NCBI GenBank assembly: GCA_024235835.1
Contig: JACKLQ010000002.1
Span: 434,001-498,000 of the forward strand
Source of the DNA: Thiobacillus sp.
GTDB taxonomy: Bacteria; Pseudomonadota; Gammaproteobacteria; Burkholderiales; Thiobacillaceae
DNA: 64,000 bases
Reading direction: 5' to 3'
In this document: in pieces, positions 7,295 through 15,825 of the stretch
Numbering within the stretch: position 1 is the first letter of the stretch
Layout of the letters: each line of letters begins with the position of its first letter
Program-made: the position numbers and the translations under genes
The notes under the pieces: generated by a model
Database searches by the model: none
Told to the model about the DNA's origin: nothing
The model's input: only the letters and a program-made list of their open reading frames with translations

Positions 7295-9424
7295 ATGTTC
7301 TACCTGGTCGCCATCAGTCTGCTGCTGGGGTCAGTCCTCATCGGCCTGCTGGCCGCCGCCGCGGACAACACCAGCTTCTTCGCTGGCAACCTGCATGTGC
7401 TGCTGGGCATCACCGTGGCCACGGCCGTCGGCCTGGCACTGCTCATCGTCTACCAGGCCGTAGTCCTGATCCGGCGCATCCGCGCCGGCGTGTTCGGCGC
7501 CAAGCTCACAGCCCGCCTGTTTCTCATCATCGGCCTCATGGCCCTGGTGCCGGGCATGGTGGTGTACGGCATCTCGGTACAGTTCCTCATCAGTTCCATC
7601 GAATCCTGGTTCGACGTGCGCATGGAACGTGCCCTGGAGGGCGGCCTCTCCCTGGGCCGTTCCGCCCTGGAGCACGTGCAGCGGGAAGTGGTGCGCAAGA
7701 GCGAGAACCTGGCCCAGCAACTGGCGGACCTGCCCGCCGTGATCCAGACCGGCCGCCTGGACGACCTGCGGGAAGCCGCCGGCCTCCAGGAAGTCGCCCT
7801 GTTCGACGTCAACGGCGGCATGCTGGGTTTCTCCTCCGGCAGCCGTGACAGCCTGCTGCCCCCACCCCCGGACCAGGGCGCCATCTGGCAGGCCAAGCTG
7901 CAACAGCCCTGGTCCCGCCTGCAGGCCTCGGAGAAGGGCAGCGGCATCTCCGTGCATGTGGTGGTGCCCGTCAACCTGGTGGCCCTGGCCGAGCAGATCC
8001 GCATCCTCCAGGTGATTCAGCCCGTGCCGAGCCAGTTGGCGGCCGACGCCCAGGAAGTGGAAGCCGCCCGCCAGAGCTACCAGGAACTGGACATCTCCCG
8101 CCTGGGGCTCAAGCGCCTTTATGGCATCTCCCTCACCCTGGCCCTGGCCCTGGCCCTGTTCTCCGCCTTCACCCTGGCCTTCCTGCTTTCTGAACGCCTT
8201 GCAGCGCCCCTGCGGGCCCTGGCAAGGGGCACCCGCGCCGTGGCCCGGGGCGACTTCACCCAGGTGACCACCGTGGCCAGCCGGGACGAACTGGGCATGC
8301 TCACCCAGTCCTTCAACCGCATGACCCGCCAGCTGGCGGACGCCCGGGCCATCGCCGAGGAGCGGCAAGACAAGATCCTGGAGGCCAACGCCTACCTGGA
8401 AGGGGTGCTGGCCAGCGTCACCACCGGCGTGGTCACCCTGGAGCACGATCTTTCCGTGCGGCTGGCCAACCCTGCCGCCGCCGCCATCCTGGGCGCCGCC
8501 CGCGGCGACCTGGAAAACAGGCCCCTGTCCGCCTGGGGCCAGGACCGCCCCAGCAACGGCCTGGCCGCTTTCGCCGCCGAGATGGTGGAACACTTCCGCG
8601 AGAACCCCACCGGCTCCTGGCTGGAACAGCTGGAACTGGCCACGCCGGAAGGCAACCGCATCCTCCTGGCCAGGGGCACGCCCCTGTCCGCCGCCGACAT
8701 GCCGGATTACGTGCTGGTGCTGGACGACGTGACCCAGCTCATGCAGGCCCAGCGGGACGCGGCCTGGGGAGAAGCCGCCCGGCGCATGGCCCACGAGATC
8801 AAGAACCCCCTCACTCCCATCCAGCTCTCCGCCGAACGCCTGGAAGCCAAGCTGTCGGACAGGCTGGAGGGCGCTGCCCGGGATATCCTCACCCGGGCCA
8901 CCGCCACCATCGTGGGCCAGGTGAACGCCATGAAGGGCCTGGTGGATGCGTTCGCCCAGTATGCCCGCCTGCCCTCCCCCAGGATCGAGCGCCTGGACAT
9001 CAACGCCCTGGTCCATGAGGTCGCCCATCTTTATGAAGAGTCGGCCCAGCTTGAGACGGCCCTGGCGGAGGACCTGCCTCCCGTGGCCGGCGACCCCGCC
9101 CTGCTGCGCCAGGTGCTGGTTAACCTCATCAAGAACGCCCAGGAGGCTGTCGGCGAAGGCACCAGGCCCCACATCCGCGTGCGCACACTGCTGCACGGGG
9201 ACCACGTGGACCTGTGCGTGGAGGACAACGGTCCCGGCTTCCCGGATGAACTCAAGGGGCGCATGTTCGAGCCCTATGCCACAACCAAACCCAAAGGCAC
9301 GGGCCTGGGCCTGCCTGTGGTAAAAAAGATCGTTGAGGAACACCATGGCAGTATCACGGTGAGCAATATGGATAATGGTGGCGCCCAGGTTTGTGTGCGC
9401 CTGCCCGCATTGAAGGAAACCTAG
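7295..9424 (+). CDS. ntrY: NtrY-like sensor histidine kinase
   Basis: 709 residues. There are two N-terminal membrane segments (about 2-25 and 33-53) and a third near 84-107. A periplasmic or linker region is followed by a fourth (about 276-298), HAMP (SERLAAPLRALARG), a PAS-like region (about 360-475), and HisKA with the phosphoacceptor in RRMAHEIKNPLTP (His near 499). The ATPase has N box VNLIKNAQEAV, G1 VEDNGPGFPDEL and G2 GTGLGLPVVKKI. This is the NtrY architecture. Its partner is the response regulator downstream. In other proteobacteria NtrYX responds to nitrogen or redox state; the signal here is unknown. Confidence 0.93.
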   Translation: MFYLVAISLLLGSVLIGLLAAAADNTSFFAGNLHVLLGITVATAVGLALLIVYQAVVLIRRIRAGVFGAKLTARLFLIIGLMALVPGMVVYGISVQFLISSIESWFDVRMERALEGGLSLGRSALEHVQREVVRKSENLAQQLADLPAVIQTGRLDDLREAAGLQEVALFDVNGGMLGFSSGSRDSLLPPPPDQGAIWQAKLQQPWSRLQASEKGSGISVHVVVPVNLVALAEQIRILQVIQPVPSQLAADAQEVEAARQSYQELDISRLGLKRLYGISLTLALALALFSAFTLAFLLSERLAAPLRALARGTRAVARGDFTQVTTVASRDELGMLTQSFNRMTRQLADARAIAEERQDKILEANAYLEGVLASVTTGVVTLEHDLSVRLANPAAAAILGAARGDLENRPLSAWGQDRPSNGLAAFAAEMVEHFRENPTGSWLEQLELATPEGNRILLARGTPLSAADMPDYVLVLDDVTQLMQAQRDAAWGEAARRMAHEIKNPLTPIQLSAERLEAKLSDRLEGAARDILTRATATIVGQVNAMKGLVDAFAQYARLPSPRIERLDINALVHEVAHLYEESAQLETALAEDLPPVAGDPALLRQVLVNLIKNAQEAVGEGTRPHIRVRTLLHGDHVDLCVEDNGPGFPDELKGRMFEPYATTKPKGTGLGLPVVKKIVEEHHGSITVSNMDNGGAQVCVRLPALKET

Positions 9425-9496
9425 GGCCGTGCCCGGGCCCGGTCACTCCCTTTCGGAGGCCGGCCATGACGGCGATTGTCAATAAGGAAAAACACG

Positions 9497-10753
9497 ATGT
9501 CTGAAATCCTGGTGGTGGATGACGAACCCGGCATTCGGGAACTGATGCAGGAAATCCTGGAGGAAGAGGGCTACGAGGTGCGCATGGCCGAGAACGGCGC
9601 CAGCGCGCGCAACGCCCTGGAGGACAAGATCCCTGACCTGGTATTGCTGGACATCTGGATGCCCGACGTGGACGGCGTCACCCTGCTGAAGGAATGGAAG
9701 ACCCAGGGACGCCTCACCATGCCCGTGGTGATGATGTCAGGCCACGGCACCGTGCACACCGCCGTGGAGGCCACCCGCCTGGGGGCCTTCGACTACCTGG
9801 AAAAGCCCATCGCCTACAAGCAATTGCTGGAGACGGTGAAGAAAGCCCTGGATGCGAAGCCTTCCAAGCCCACCACCACGGGCGACCTTTCCGCCCTGGG
9901 GGCCGGGGAAGCCATTCGCCGCCTGACCCAGCGCCTGAACCTGGCCGTGGCCGCGGGGCTGCCCGTGGTGCTGCTGGGGGAACCCGGCAGCGGCGAGGAA
10001 CACGCCGCCCGCTACCTCACCCCCCCCAACGGTTCCTTCCTGCGGGTGGACGTGCCCGCCACCCTGGCCAACCAGCCCACGGAGATCCTGGCCCAGGCCA
10101 AGGGCGGCCTGGTGTTCATCCCCGACCTGGCGGGCCTCAACGCCATGCAACAGCGGGGCCTGGCGCTGCTCCTCAACCGCCGAGCCGAATTCGGCGTGCG
10201 CGTGGCCGCCGCCACCCAGATGGCTCTGAACGATCTGCTGGCGGAAGGGCACCTGAGCCAGGAACTGCACGACATCTTCATCCATGCCGTGGTGGAGATG
10301 CCCCCCCTGCGGGAACGCCGGGAGGACATCGTGCCCCTGGCCCGCCGCATGGTGGAGGACGCCTGCGCCCGCCTGCTGATCCCTCCCCGCCAATTCGCCG
10401 AGGGCGCCCTGGCGGCCCTCACCGGCCACGACTGGCCCGAGAACCTGACCGAGATGGAAACCCTGGCGGGGCGCCTGGCCCTGAATGGCGGCGACGCGCC
10501 CATCGACGCGGCGGAGGTGAAAGCCATTCTGGGCCCCGGCAAGAAGGGCGCCCATGCCAGCGGCATCGACCTCATGCTGCACCTGCCCCTCAAGGATGCA
10601 CGGGACCAGTTCGAGAAGGCCTACCTGGAAGCCATGCTGGAGGAATGCCACTGGGGCATGAGCCGGGCGGCGGAGCGGGCCGGCCTGGACCGCACCAACC
10701 TCTACCGCAAGGTGAAGCAGCTGGGCATCGAGGCACCGGGAAAGGAAAAATGA
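9497..10753 (+). CDS. ntrX: NtrX-like response regulator with degenerate AAA+ domain
   Basis: 418 residues from the ATG at 9497, preceded by AAGGAAA. The receiver domain has the phosphoacceptor Asp in LVLLDIWMPDVDG (near residue 52) and the conserved Lys in DYLEKPI. The middle domain aligns with sigma-54 activators but has lost their key parts: the Walker A is GEPGSGEE, with the catalytic Lys replaced by Glu near residue 166; no GAFTGA loop is visible; and the Walker B region reads GGLVFIPD instead of ending in DE. A Fis-type HTH closes the protein (AAERAGLDRTNLYRKVKQLG). It probably binds DNA without sigma-54 ATPase activity. It pairs with ntrY upstream. Confidence 0.88.
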   Translation: MSEILVVDDEPGIRELMQEILEEEGYEVRMAENGASARNALEDKIPDLVLLDIWMPDVDGVTLLKEWKTQGRLTMPVVMMSGHGTVHTAVEATRLGAFDYLEKPIAYKQLLETVKKALDAKPSKPTTTGDLSALGAGEAIRRLTQRLNLAVAAGLPVVLLGEPGSGEEHAARYLTPPNGSFLRVDVPATLANQPTEILAQAKGGLVFIPDLAGLNAMQQRGLALLLNRRAEFGVRVAAATQMALNDLLAEGHLSQELHDIFIHAVVEMPPLRERREDIVPLARRMVEDACARLLIPPRQFAEGALAALTGHDWPENLTEMETLAGRLALNGGDAPIDAAEVKAILGPGKKGAHASGIDLMLHLPLKDARDQFEKAYLEAMLEECHWGMSRAAERAGLDRTNLYRKVKQLGIEAPGKEK

Positions 10754-10760
10754 TGCAGGT

Positions 10761-10834
10761 AAAGGGGGAAGGGCCCGCGCCTTCGGCGCTCAAGGGGGAA
10801 GGGTCTAAACTCCCCCCTGCCACCCTTCCCCCTT
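10761..10834. repeat. intergenic direct and inverted repeat between ntrX and trkA
   Basis: AAGGGGGAAGGG occurs at about 10762-10773 and again within 10792-10804. The second copy plus T forms a perfect 13-bp inverted repeat with ACCCTTCCCCCTT (10822-10834). A small GC-rich palindrome (GCGCCTTCGGCGC) lies between the direct repeats. This could fold in the ntrX-trkA transcript. No poly-T follows, so it is not a typical terminator. Confidence 0.75.
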
Positions 10835-10859
10835 CCCCCTTAACCCTTCACCGCAAAAC

Positions 10860-12233
10860 ATGAAAATCATCATCCTCGGCGCGGGCCAGGTGGGCTCCAA
10901 CCTGGCGGAGCATTTGGTGCGCGAAGGCAACGACCTCACCGTGGTGGACGTGGATGCCGACAAGCTCTCGGCCCTCCAGGATCGCTTCGACCTGCGCACC
11001 GTCTGGGGCCAGGCCTCCCACCCATCCATCCTGCGCCAGGCCGGCGCCGACGACGCCGACATGCTGGTGGCCGTGACCCTCAACGACGAGACCAACATCG
11101 TCGCCTGCAAGTTGGCCGCCACCCTCTTCAACATCCCCACCAAGATCGCCCGCATCCGCTCCCTGGACTACATGAAGCACCCGGAACTGTTCGGCCCGGA
11201 CAACTTCGCCGTGGACCACGTCATCGCCCCGGAGCAGGAGATCACCGATTACCTGCGCAAGCTCATCGACTACCCCGAGGCCCTGCAGGTGGTGGACTTC
11301 GGCGCCGGCCGGGCCCGCCTGGTGGCCATGAAGGCCCGGGCCGGTGGCCCCCTGGTAGGCCACGAGCTGCGGGACCTGCAGAAGCACCTGCCAGGACTGG
11401 ACGCCCGGGTGGCCGCCATCTTCCGCCGCGACCGCACCATCGTGCCCGAGGGCCGCACCGTCATCCAGAACGACGACGAGATCTTCTTCATCGCCGCCAC
11501 GGAGAACATCCGCGCCGTGATGAAGGAGATGCGTCGCTCCGACAAGGGCGTGCGCCGGGTCATGATCGTGGGCGGCGGCAACATCGGCCGGCGCCTGGCC
11601 ACCAGCCTGGAAGCGGACTATGAGGTCAAGCTCATCGACCGCAACAAGAAGAACACGGAGGCCCTTTCCCGCGTCCTGAAGAGCACCCTGGTGCTCACCG
11701 GCAACGGCACCGACGAAGACCTGCTGCTGTCGGAGAACATCGAGGACATGGACGTGTTCTGCGCCCTCACCAACGATGACGAGGACAACATCATGTCCTC
11801 ACTGCTGGCCAAGCGCCTGGGGGCCCGCAAGGTCATCGCCCTCATCAACCGCGCCACTTACGTGGACCTGCTGCAGGGCGGCGAGATCGACATCGCCCTG
11901 TCCCCCGCCCAGGCCACCATCGGCCCCCTTCTGACCCACATCCGCCGGGGCGACATGGCGGTGGTGCACAGCCTGCGGCGGGGCGCGGCCGAGGCCCTGG
12001 AAGCCGTGGTGCACGGCGACGCGAAGGCCTCCAAGCTGGTGGGCCGCCGCATCGAGGAGGTGAGCCTGCCGGAGGGCGTTTCCATCGGCGCCATCCTCAG
12101 GGCGGAAAAGGTCATCATCGCTCACCACGACACCACCATCGAGGCGGAGGACCACCTGGTGCTGTTCGTGCCCCACAAGCAGCTCATCCCCAAGGTGGAA
12201 AAACTGTTCCAGGTGGGCCTGGGCTTCTTCTAG
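10860..12233 (+). CDS. trkA: Trk potassium uptake system NAD-binding regulatory protein
   Basis: 457 residues in two tandem RCK units. The first Rossmann fold starts MKIIILGAGQVGSNLAEHL and the second VRRVMIVGGGNIGRRLATSLE (near 230). Each is followed by a C-terminal ligand-binding lobe (LVGHELRDL; LVGRRIEEV). TrkA is the peripheral cytoplasmic subunit that gates TrkH in response to nucleotides. The gene is 12 nt upstream of trkH, so both are co-transcribed. Linkage to ntrYX is common in betaproteobacteria. Confidence 0.96.
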   Translation: MKIIILGAGQVGSNLAEHLVREGNDLTVVDVDADKLSALQDRFDLRTVWGQASHPSILRQAGADDADMLVAVTLNDETNIVACKLAATLFNIPTKIARIRSLDYMKHPELFGPDNFAVDHVIAPEQEITDYLRKLIDYPEALQVVDFGAGRARLVAMKARAGGPLVGHELRDLQKHLPGLDARVAAIFRRDRTIVPEGRTVIQNDDEIFFIAATENIRAVMKEMRRSDKGVRRVMIVGGGNIGRRLATSLEADYEVKLIDRNKKNTEALSRVLKSTLVLTGNGTDEDLLLSENIEDMDVFCALTNDDEDNIMSSLLAKRLGARKVIALINRATYVDLLQGGEIDIALSPAQATIGPLLTHIRRGDMAVVHSLRRGAAEALEAVVHGDAKASKLVGRRIEEVSLPEGVSIGAILRAEKVIIAHHDTTIEAEDHLVLFVPHKQLIPKVEKLFQVGLGFF

Positions 12234-12245
12234 ATACAGGGACCC

Positions 12246-13700
12246 ATGCGATTCCTGAATCTCCTCCATGTCCTGGGCATGGTCATCGGCTTCTTCGGCC
12301 TGTCCATGCTTGCCCCCCTGTTACTGGCCGAGATCACCAGGGATGGCGCCCAGCGGGCCTATGACGAGGCGGCCCTCATCACCATCGGCGTGGGCCTTAT
12401 CCTCTGGCTGGCGGGACGGCGCTGGCGGCGGGAACTGAAAACCCGGGACGGCATCCTGCTTGTGGTGCTGATATGGACCCTGCTGCCGGGCTTCGCCGCC
12501 CTGCCCCTGCTCCTCTACCTGCCGGACCTGTCCGTCACCGACGCCTACTTCGAGACCATGTCCGGCCTCACGGCTACCGGCGCCACCGTGCTCTCCGGCC
12601 TGGACGACCTGCCCAACTCCATCAACCTGTGGCGCGCCCAGTTGCACTGGATCGGCGGCCTGGGCGTCATCGTGCTGGTGGCGGCCGTGCTGCCCCTGCT
12701 GGGGGTGGGCGGCCGGCAGATGCTGCAGGCGGAAATGCCCACGCCCATGAAGGACCAGAAGCTGACGCCCCGCATGGCTGAAACCGCCAAGGGGCTCTGG
12801 GTGGTGTACATCCTTCTCACCCTGGCCTGCATCGCAGTGCTGTGGGCCCTGGGCATGAGCTTCTTCGACGCCGTGGTGCATGCCTTCTCGGTCATGGGCC
12901 TGGGGGGCTTCTCCTCCCACGACGCCAGCCTGGGCTTCTACGATTCCGTGGCCCTGGAAGTGGCCGTGGGCGGCTTCGCCCTGCTGGCGGGCATCAATTT
13001 CGCCACCCACTTCCTCGCCCTGCGGGGACGCAGCCTTTCAGCCTACCGATTCGACCCGGAAATCCGCTGGTTCCTGGGCGTGGTGCTGGGCAGCGGCCTG
13101 CTGCTGGCTCTGCTGCTGTGGGGGCGGGACTTCTTCCTGGACTTTCCCACCGCCCTGCGCTACGCCCTTTTCAACACCATCTCCGTGGCCACCACCCTGG
13201 GATTCGCCACCACCGACTACGGCCAGTGGCCCTTCTTCGCCGGCTTGTGGATGATGTTCCTGTGCAGCTTCTCCACCTCCGCCGGCTCCACCGGTGGCGG
13301 CATCAAGTTCATGCGGGCCATGCTGCTCTACAAGCAGGTATACCGGGAACTTCAGAAGCTCATCCACCCAAACGCCCAGATCCCCGTGAAGCTGGGGGGG
13401 AGCGTGGTGCCCAACAAGATCATGTACGCCGTGCTGGCCTTCGCCTTCATCTACGTGGCGTCCATCGTCATCCTGTCCTTCGCCCTTTCCTTCACCGGCC
13501 TGGACGTGCTCACGGCCTTCTCCGCCATCGTCGCCACCCTCAACAATACCGGCCCGGGCCTGGGCAACGTGGGGCCGGCCACCACCTATGCGGTGCTGAA
13601 TGATTTCCAGACCTGGATCTGCACCTTCGCCATGCTGCTGGGCCGGCTCGAGCTCTTCACGCTGCTCGTGGTGCTGACGCCGGCCTTCTGGCGCCGGTAA
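12246..13700 (+). CDS. trkH: Trk-type potassium channel/transporter membrane subunit
   Basis: 484 residues, hydrophobic throughout with roughly 8-10 membrane segments in repeated membrane-pore-membrane units. Pore-loop elements are visible: ETMSGLTATGATVL, FSVMGLGGFSSHD, TISVATTLGFATTDY and ATLNNTGPGLGNVGP. The internal SAGSTGGGIKFMR block is characteristic of TrkH/TrkG. It moves potassium across the inner membrane under control of TrkA. It is the last gene of the plus-strand run from 4.3 kb. No hairpin-poly-T terminator lies directly after its stop. Confidence 0.96.
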   Translation: MRFLNLLHVLGMVIGFFGLSMLAPLLLAEITRDGAQRAYDEAALITIGVGLILWLAGRRWRRELKTRDGILLVVLIWTLLPGFAALPLLLYLPDLSVTDAYFETMSGLTATGATVLSGLDDLPNSINLWRAQLHWIGGLGVIVLVAAVLPLLGVGGRQMLQAEMPTPMKDQKLTPRMAETAKGLWVVYILLTLACIAVLWALGMSFFDAVVHAFSVMGLGGFSSHDASLGFYDSVALEVAVGGFALLAGINFATHFLALRGRSLSAYRFDPEIRWFLGVVLGSGLLLALLLWGRDFFLDFPTALRYALFNTISVATTLGFATTDYGQWPFFAGLWMMFLCSFSTSAGSTGGGIKFMRAMLLYKQVYRELQKLIHPNAQIPVKLGGSVVPNKIMYAVLAFAFIYVASIVILSFALSFTGLDVLTAFSAIVATLNNTGPGLGNVGPATTYAVLNDFQTWICTFAMLLGRLELFTLLVVLTPAFWRR

Positions 13701-13752
13701 GCGGCCTGCCCCCCGGGAGCCAGCGCCCGAAATCGTCCGATGCGGCAGCCAG

Positions 13753-13935
13753 CTAGTAGAGGTCGCTCAGTGGACGGTAGATACCCTTTTCCACCACGCG
13801 GTTGATGACCGTTGCAGGAACCTTGTAACTGGCCAGAAATAACCTTGCCCGGCTCTTGCCGACCTTTAGCAGCAGACGGACCCCCAGATCGACGAGAAAC
13901 GCCGTGTCGTTGTCGGTGCGGGCAATGGTGGCCAT
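13753..13935 (-). CDS. small hypothetical protein
   Basis: A 60-residue frame from ATG 13935 to TAG, reading MATIARTDNDTAFLVDLGVR through LYRPLSDLY-like C-terminal residues. An upstream TTG (13971) would add twelve residues. Composition is protein-like (basic, with hydrophobic periodicity, ending in VINRVVEKGIYRP). I do not recognise a family. It stands alone, opposite to trkH, at the edge of a lower-GC patch. It may be a real small gene or a remnant. Confidence 0.4.
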   Translation of the reverse strand: MATIARTDNDTAFLVDLGVRLLLKVGKSRARLFLASYKVPATVINRVVEKGIYRPLSDLY

Positions 13936-14040
13936 GGGACCGTATGTTATTCGAAAGAGCCATTGGGCCAACCCGGTCGGTGTTCACAACGATGAGGGGC
14001 AGGCAACATGGAACCGTCTATCTCCCACGCAGTGCCTTGA

Positions 14041-14063
14041 CCCGCCCCTGTGGCGGGTTTTTT
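14041..14063 (+). terminator. rho-independent terminator without an obvious upstream gene
   Basis: Stem CCCGCC (14041-14046) and GGCGGG (14052-14057), loop CCTGT, followed directly by six T (14058-14063). It is a textbook intrinsic terminator on the plus strand. The nearest plus-strand gene upstream is trkH, which ends about 340 bp before it. It could end the trkH transcript or an unannotated small RNA in about 13950-14063. Confidence 0.85.
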
Positions 14064-14207
14064 CTTGGCGATGAGCGGCGGGGTTGAACTTCAAGCCGTT
14101 CTTCCCTTGGTAGGGCGTGTACATCCTCTGCCGGCCTTGCGCAGACGTTAATGCTTGCCGGAGTGGAGAGTAAAATTTTCACTGGTTATTGAAGTAATCA
14201 AAGCGCA

Positions 14208-14588
14208 ATGCCTTACATGTTGATTTGGGAATCCCCCAATACAATGAGGTGTCATTTTTCCGGCGATGTTGATGCTGCAGGTCTCAACAAGGCGACTAAT
14301 GATTTTTACAACGACGAACGGTCGGAGCATGTCACCAAGGTGCTTTGGGATTTTTCAGCGATGAAACATTTCGAGGTTGAAAAAGACCATGTCACGGAAA
14401 TCGCCTTCACTGACTATGTGGCCAGCGGATACTTGAAACCCATGAAGGCCGCGTTCATAACTACAGACCCACAGTTTTCCGAGTTGGCTAAGCATTACAT
14501 CGCAGAGATGGAACAGTTGGAGAGTTCCTGGACAAACCGATTATTCACATCCATCGAAGACGCCAGAATCTGGATTGCTTCTCCATGA
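14208..14588 (+). CDS. small protein, possibly STAS/SpoIIAA-like
   Basis: 126 residues, starting MPYMLIWESPNTMRCHFSGD and ending ARIWIAS-Pro. The pattern of beta-strand openings (HFSGDVDAAGLNKATNDF, VTKVLWDFSAMKHFEV), an alternating alpha/beta layout and a late segment (MKAAFITTDPQFSELAKHYI) resembles SpoIIAA-like STAS proteins. This is a fold-level guess from pattern, not a confirmed family. Codon use is clearly more AT-rich than in neighbours (GATTTTTACAACGAC, TTATTCACATCC), suggesting recent acquisition. The 5' region is AT-rich (GTAAAATTTTC) and could hold its promoter. Confidence 0.7.
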   Translation: MPYMLIWESPNTMRCHFSGDVDAAGLNKATNDFYNDERSEHVTKVLWDFSAMKHFEVEKDHVTEIAFTDYVASGYLKPMKAAFITTDPQFSELAKHYIAEMEQLESSWTNRLFTSIEDARIWIASP

Positions 14589-14739
14589 GTGTTCGAGTTT
14601 GCCAAGCTACCTTGGCATTACGCTTAGGGTCGGGAGTAGGCTGATCTGTAACGCCACGCGACCGTCGGCAGCGAGGCGAACCCGGACCTCCACCAAGTGG
14701 TGAAGCAGACGTTCAAAGCGGCTGGGGTCGAGGCACCCC

Positions 14740-15825
14740 CTACGGCTTAACCACCGCCAAGGGCTCCCCCGCCTCCAGCCGACCTATGACGGCGGCTCGC
14801 TCGAAGCCTTCCTTGCGGAACACCTCCAGCACCCTGTCCGCTGCGTCGGCGGAGCAGGCCACCAGGAGGCCGCCGCTGGTCTGGGGATCGGTGAGAATGG
14901 CCTTCTGCCAGTCCGCGCAGTCGGCGAACAACTCCACGCCCTGGCCGTAGCTCATCCAGTTGCGACCGCTGGCACCGGTGACGAAGCCCGCCTGGGCCAG
15001 GTCCACCACGTCAGGCAGCACCGGCAATTTCGAGAACTCGATGAAGGCGGTGAGCCCGGAGCCCCGTGCCAGCTCCAGGCCATGACCCAGCAGGCCGAAG
15101 CCGGTCACGTCCGTGAGCGCGTGCACGCCGTCCATCTGCCCCAGTTCCACCCCGGGGGTATTGAGCTGGGTGGTGGAATCGATCATGGCCTCATAGCCCT
15201 TGGGGGATAGCTGGTCCTTCTTGAGGGCGGCGGAGTAGATGCCCACTCCCAGGCCCTTGCCCAGGATCAGCACGTCGCCGGCCTGGCCGGCGCTGTTCTT
15301 CTTGATCTTGCGGGGATCCACCACGCCGATGGCCACCAGGCCGTAGATGGGCTCCTGGGAATCGATGGAGTGGCCGCCGGCGATGGGGATGCCCGCAGCC
15401 CTGGCCGCCGCCTCGCCTCCCGCCAGGATCTGCCGTATGACATCGTGGGGCAGCTTGTCGATGGGCATGCCTACCAGGGCCAGGGCGAACAGGGGTTTGC
15501 CGCCCATGGCGTACACGTCGGAGATGGCGTTGGTGGCGGCGATGCGGCCGAACTCGAAGGCATCGTCCACGATGGGCATGAAGAAGTCCGTGGTGGCGAC
15601 GATGGCCTGTTCCTCGTTCAGTTTCCACACCGCCGCGTCGTCGGAGGACTCGATGCCCACCAGCAGGTCGGGGAAGCTGGACGCCAGACCCTTGGAGAAG
15701 GGGGTGTCCGCCAGGATCCTTTCCAGCACCGCCGGGGCGATCTTGCAGCCGCAGCCGCCGCCGTGGGAAAGGTGGGTAAGGCGAACAGGAGTGTTCAGGA
15801 CGGGGGCGGGAGTGGAATCACTCAT
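14740..15825 (-). CDS. selD: selenide, water dikinase (selenophosphate synthetase)
   Basis: 361 residues. It makes selenophosphate from selenide and ATP, the selenium donor for selenocysteine and 2-selenouridine in tRNA. The N-terminal catalytic loop is HGGGCGCKIAP: the nucleophile is Cys (not Sec) followed by the essential Lys. Further motifs are ESSDDAAVW, ATTDFFMPIVDD, GGHSIDSQEPIYG and LTDVTGFGLLGH. I chose the ATG at 15825 (MSDSTPAP); the frame stays open further upstream through lnt, but that is antisense-like sequence with no family match. Its ATG overlaps the lnt stop by 4 nt, so expression is coupled to lnt. No selA, selB or mnmH is in the window. Confidence 0.96.
   Translation of the reverse strand: MSDSTPAPVLNTPVRLTHLSHGGGCGCKIAPAVLERILADTPFSKGLASSFPDLLVGIESSDDAAVWKLNEEQAIVATTDFFMPIVDDAFEFGRIAATNAISDVYAMGGKPLFALALVGMPIDKLPHDVIRQILAGGEAAARAAGIPIAGGHSIDSQEPIYGLVAIGVVDPRKIKKNSAGQAGDVLILGKGLGVGIYSAALKKDQLSPKGYEAMIDSTTQLNTPGVELGQMDGVHALTDVTGFGLLGHGLELARGSGLTAFIEFSKLPVLPDVVDLAQAGFVTGASGRNWMSYGQGVELFADCADWQKAILTDPQTSGGLLVACSADAADRVLEVFRKEGFERAAVIGRLEAGEPLAVVKP

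Noticed and set aside
9425..9496. Separate start for ntrX at a TTG (9476)
   Set aside because: The ATG at 9497 has a good AAGGAAA site and gives the normal receiver-domain N-terminus.
14652..14750. Short plus-strand frame between the STAS-like gene and selD that looks like a C-terminal gene fragment (VVKQTFKAAGVEAPP)
   Set aside because: 32 codons without a start, overlapping the selD 3' end; possible remnant but too short to call.
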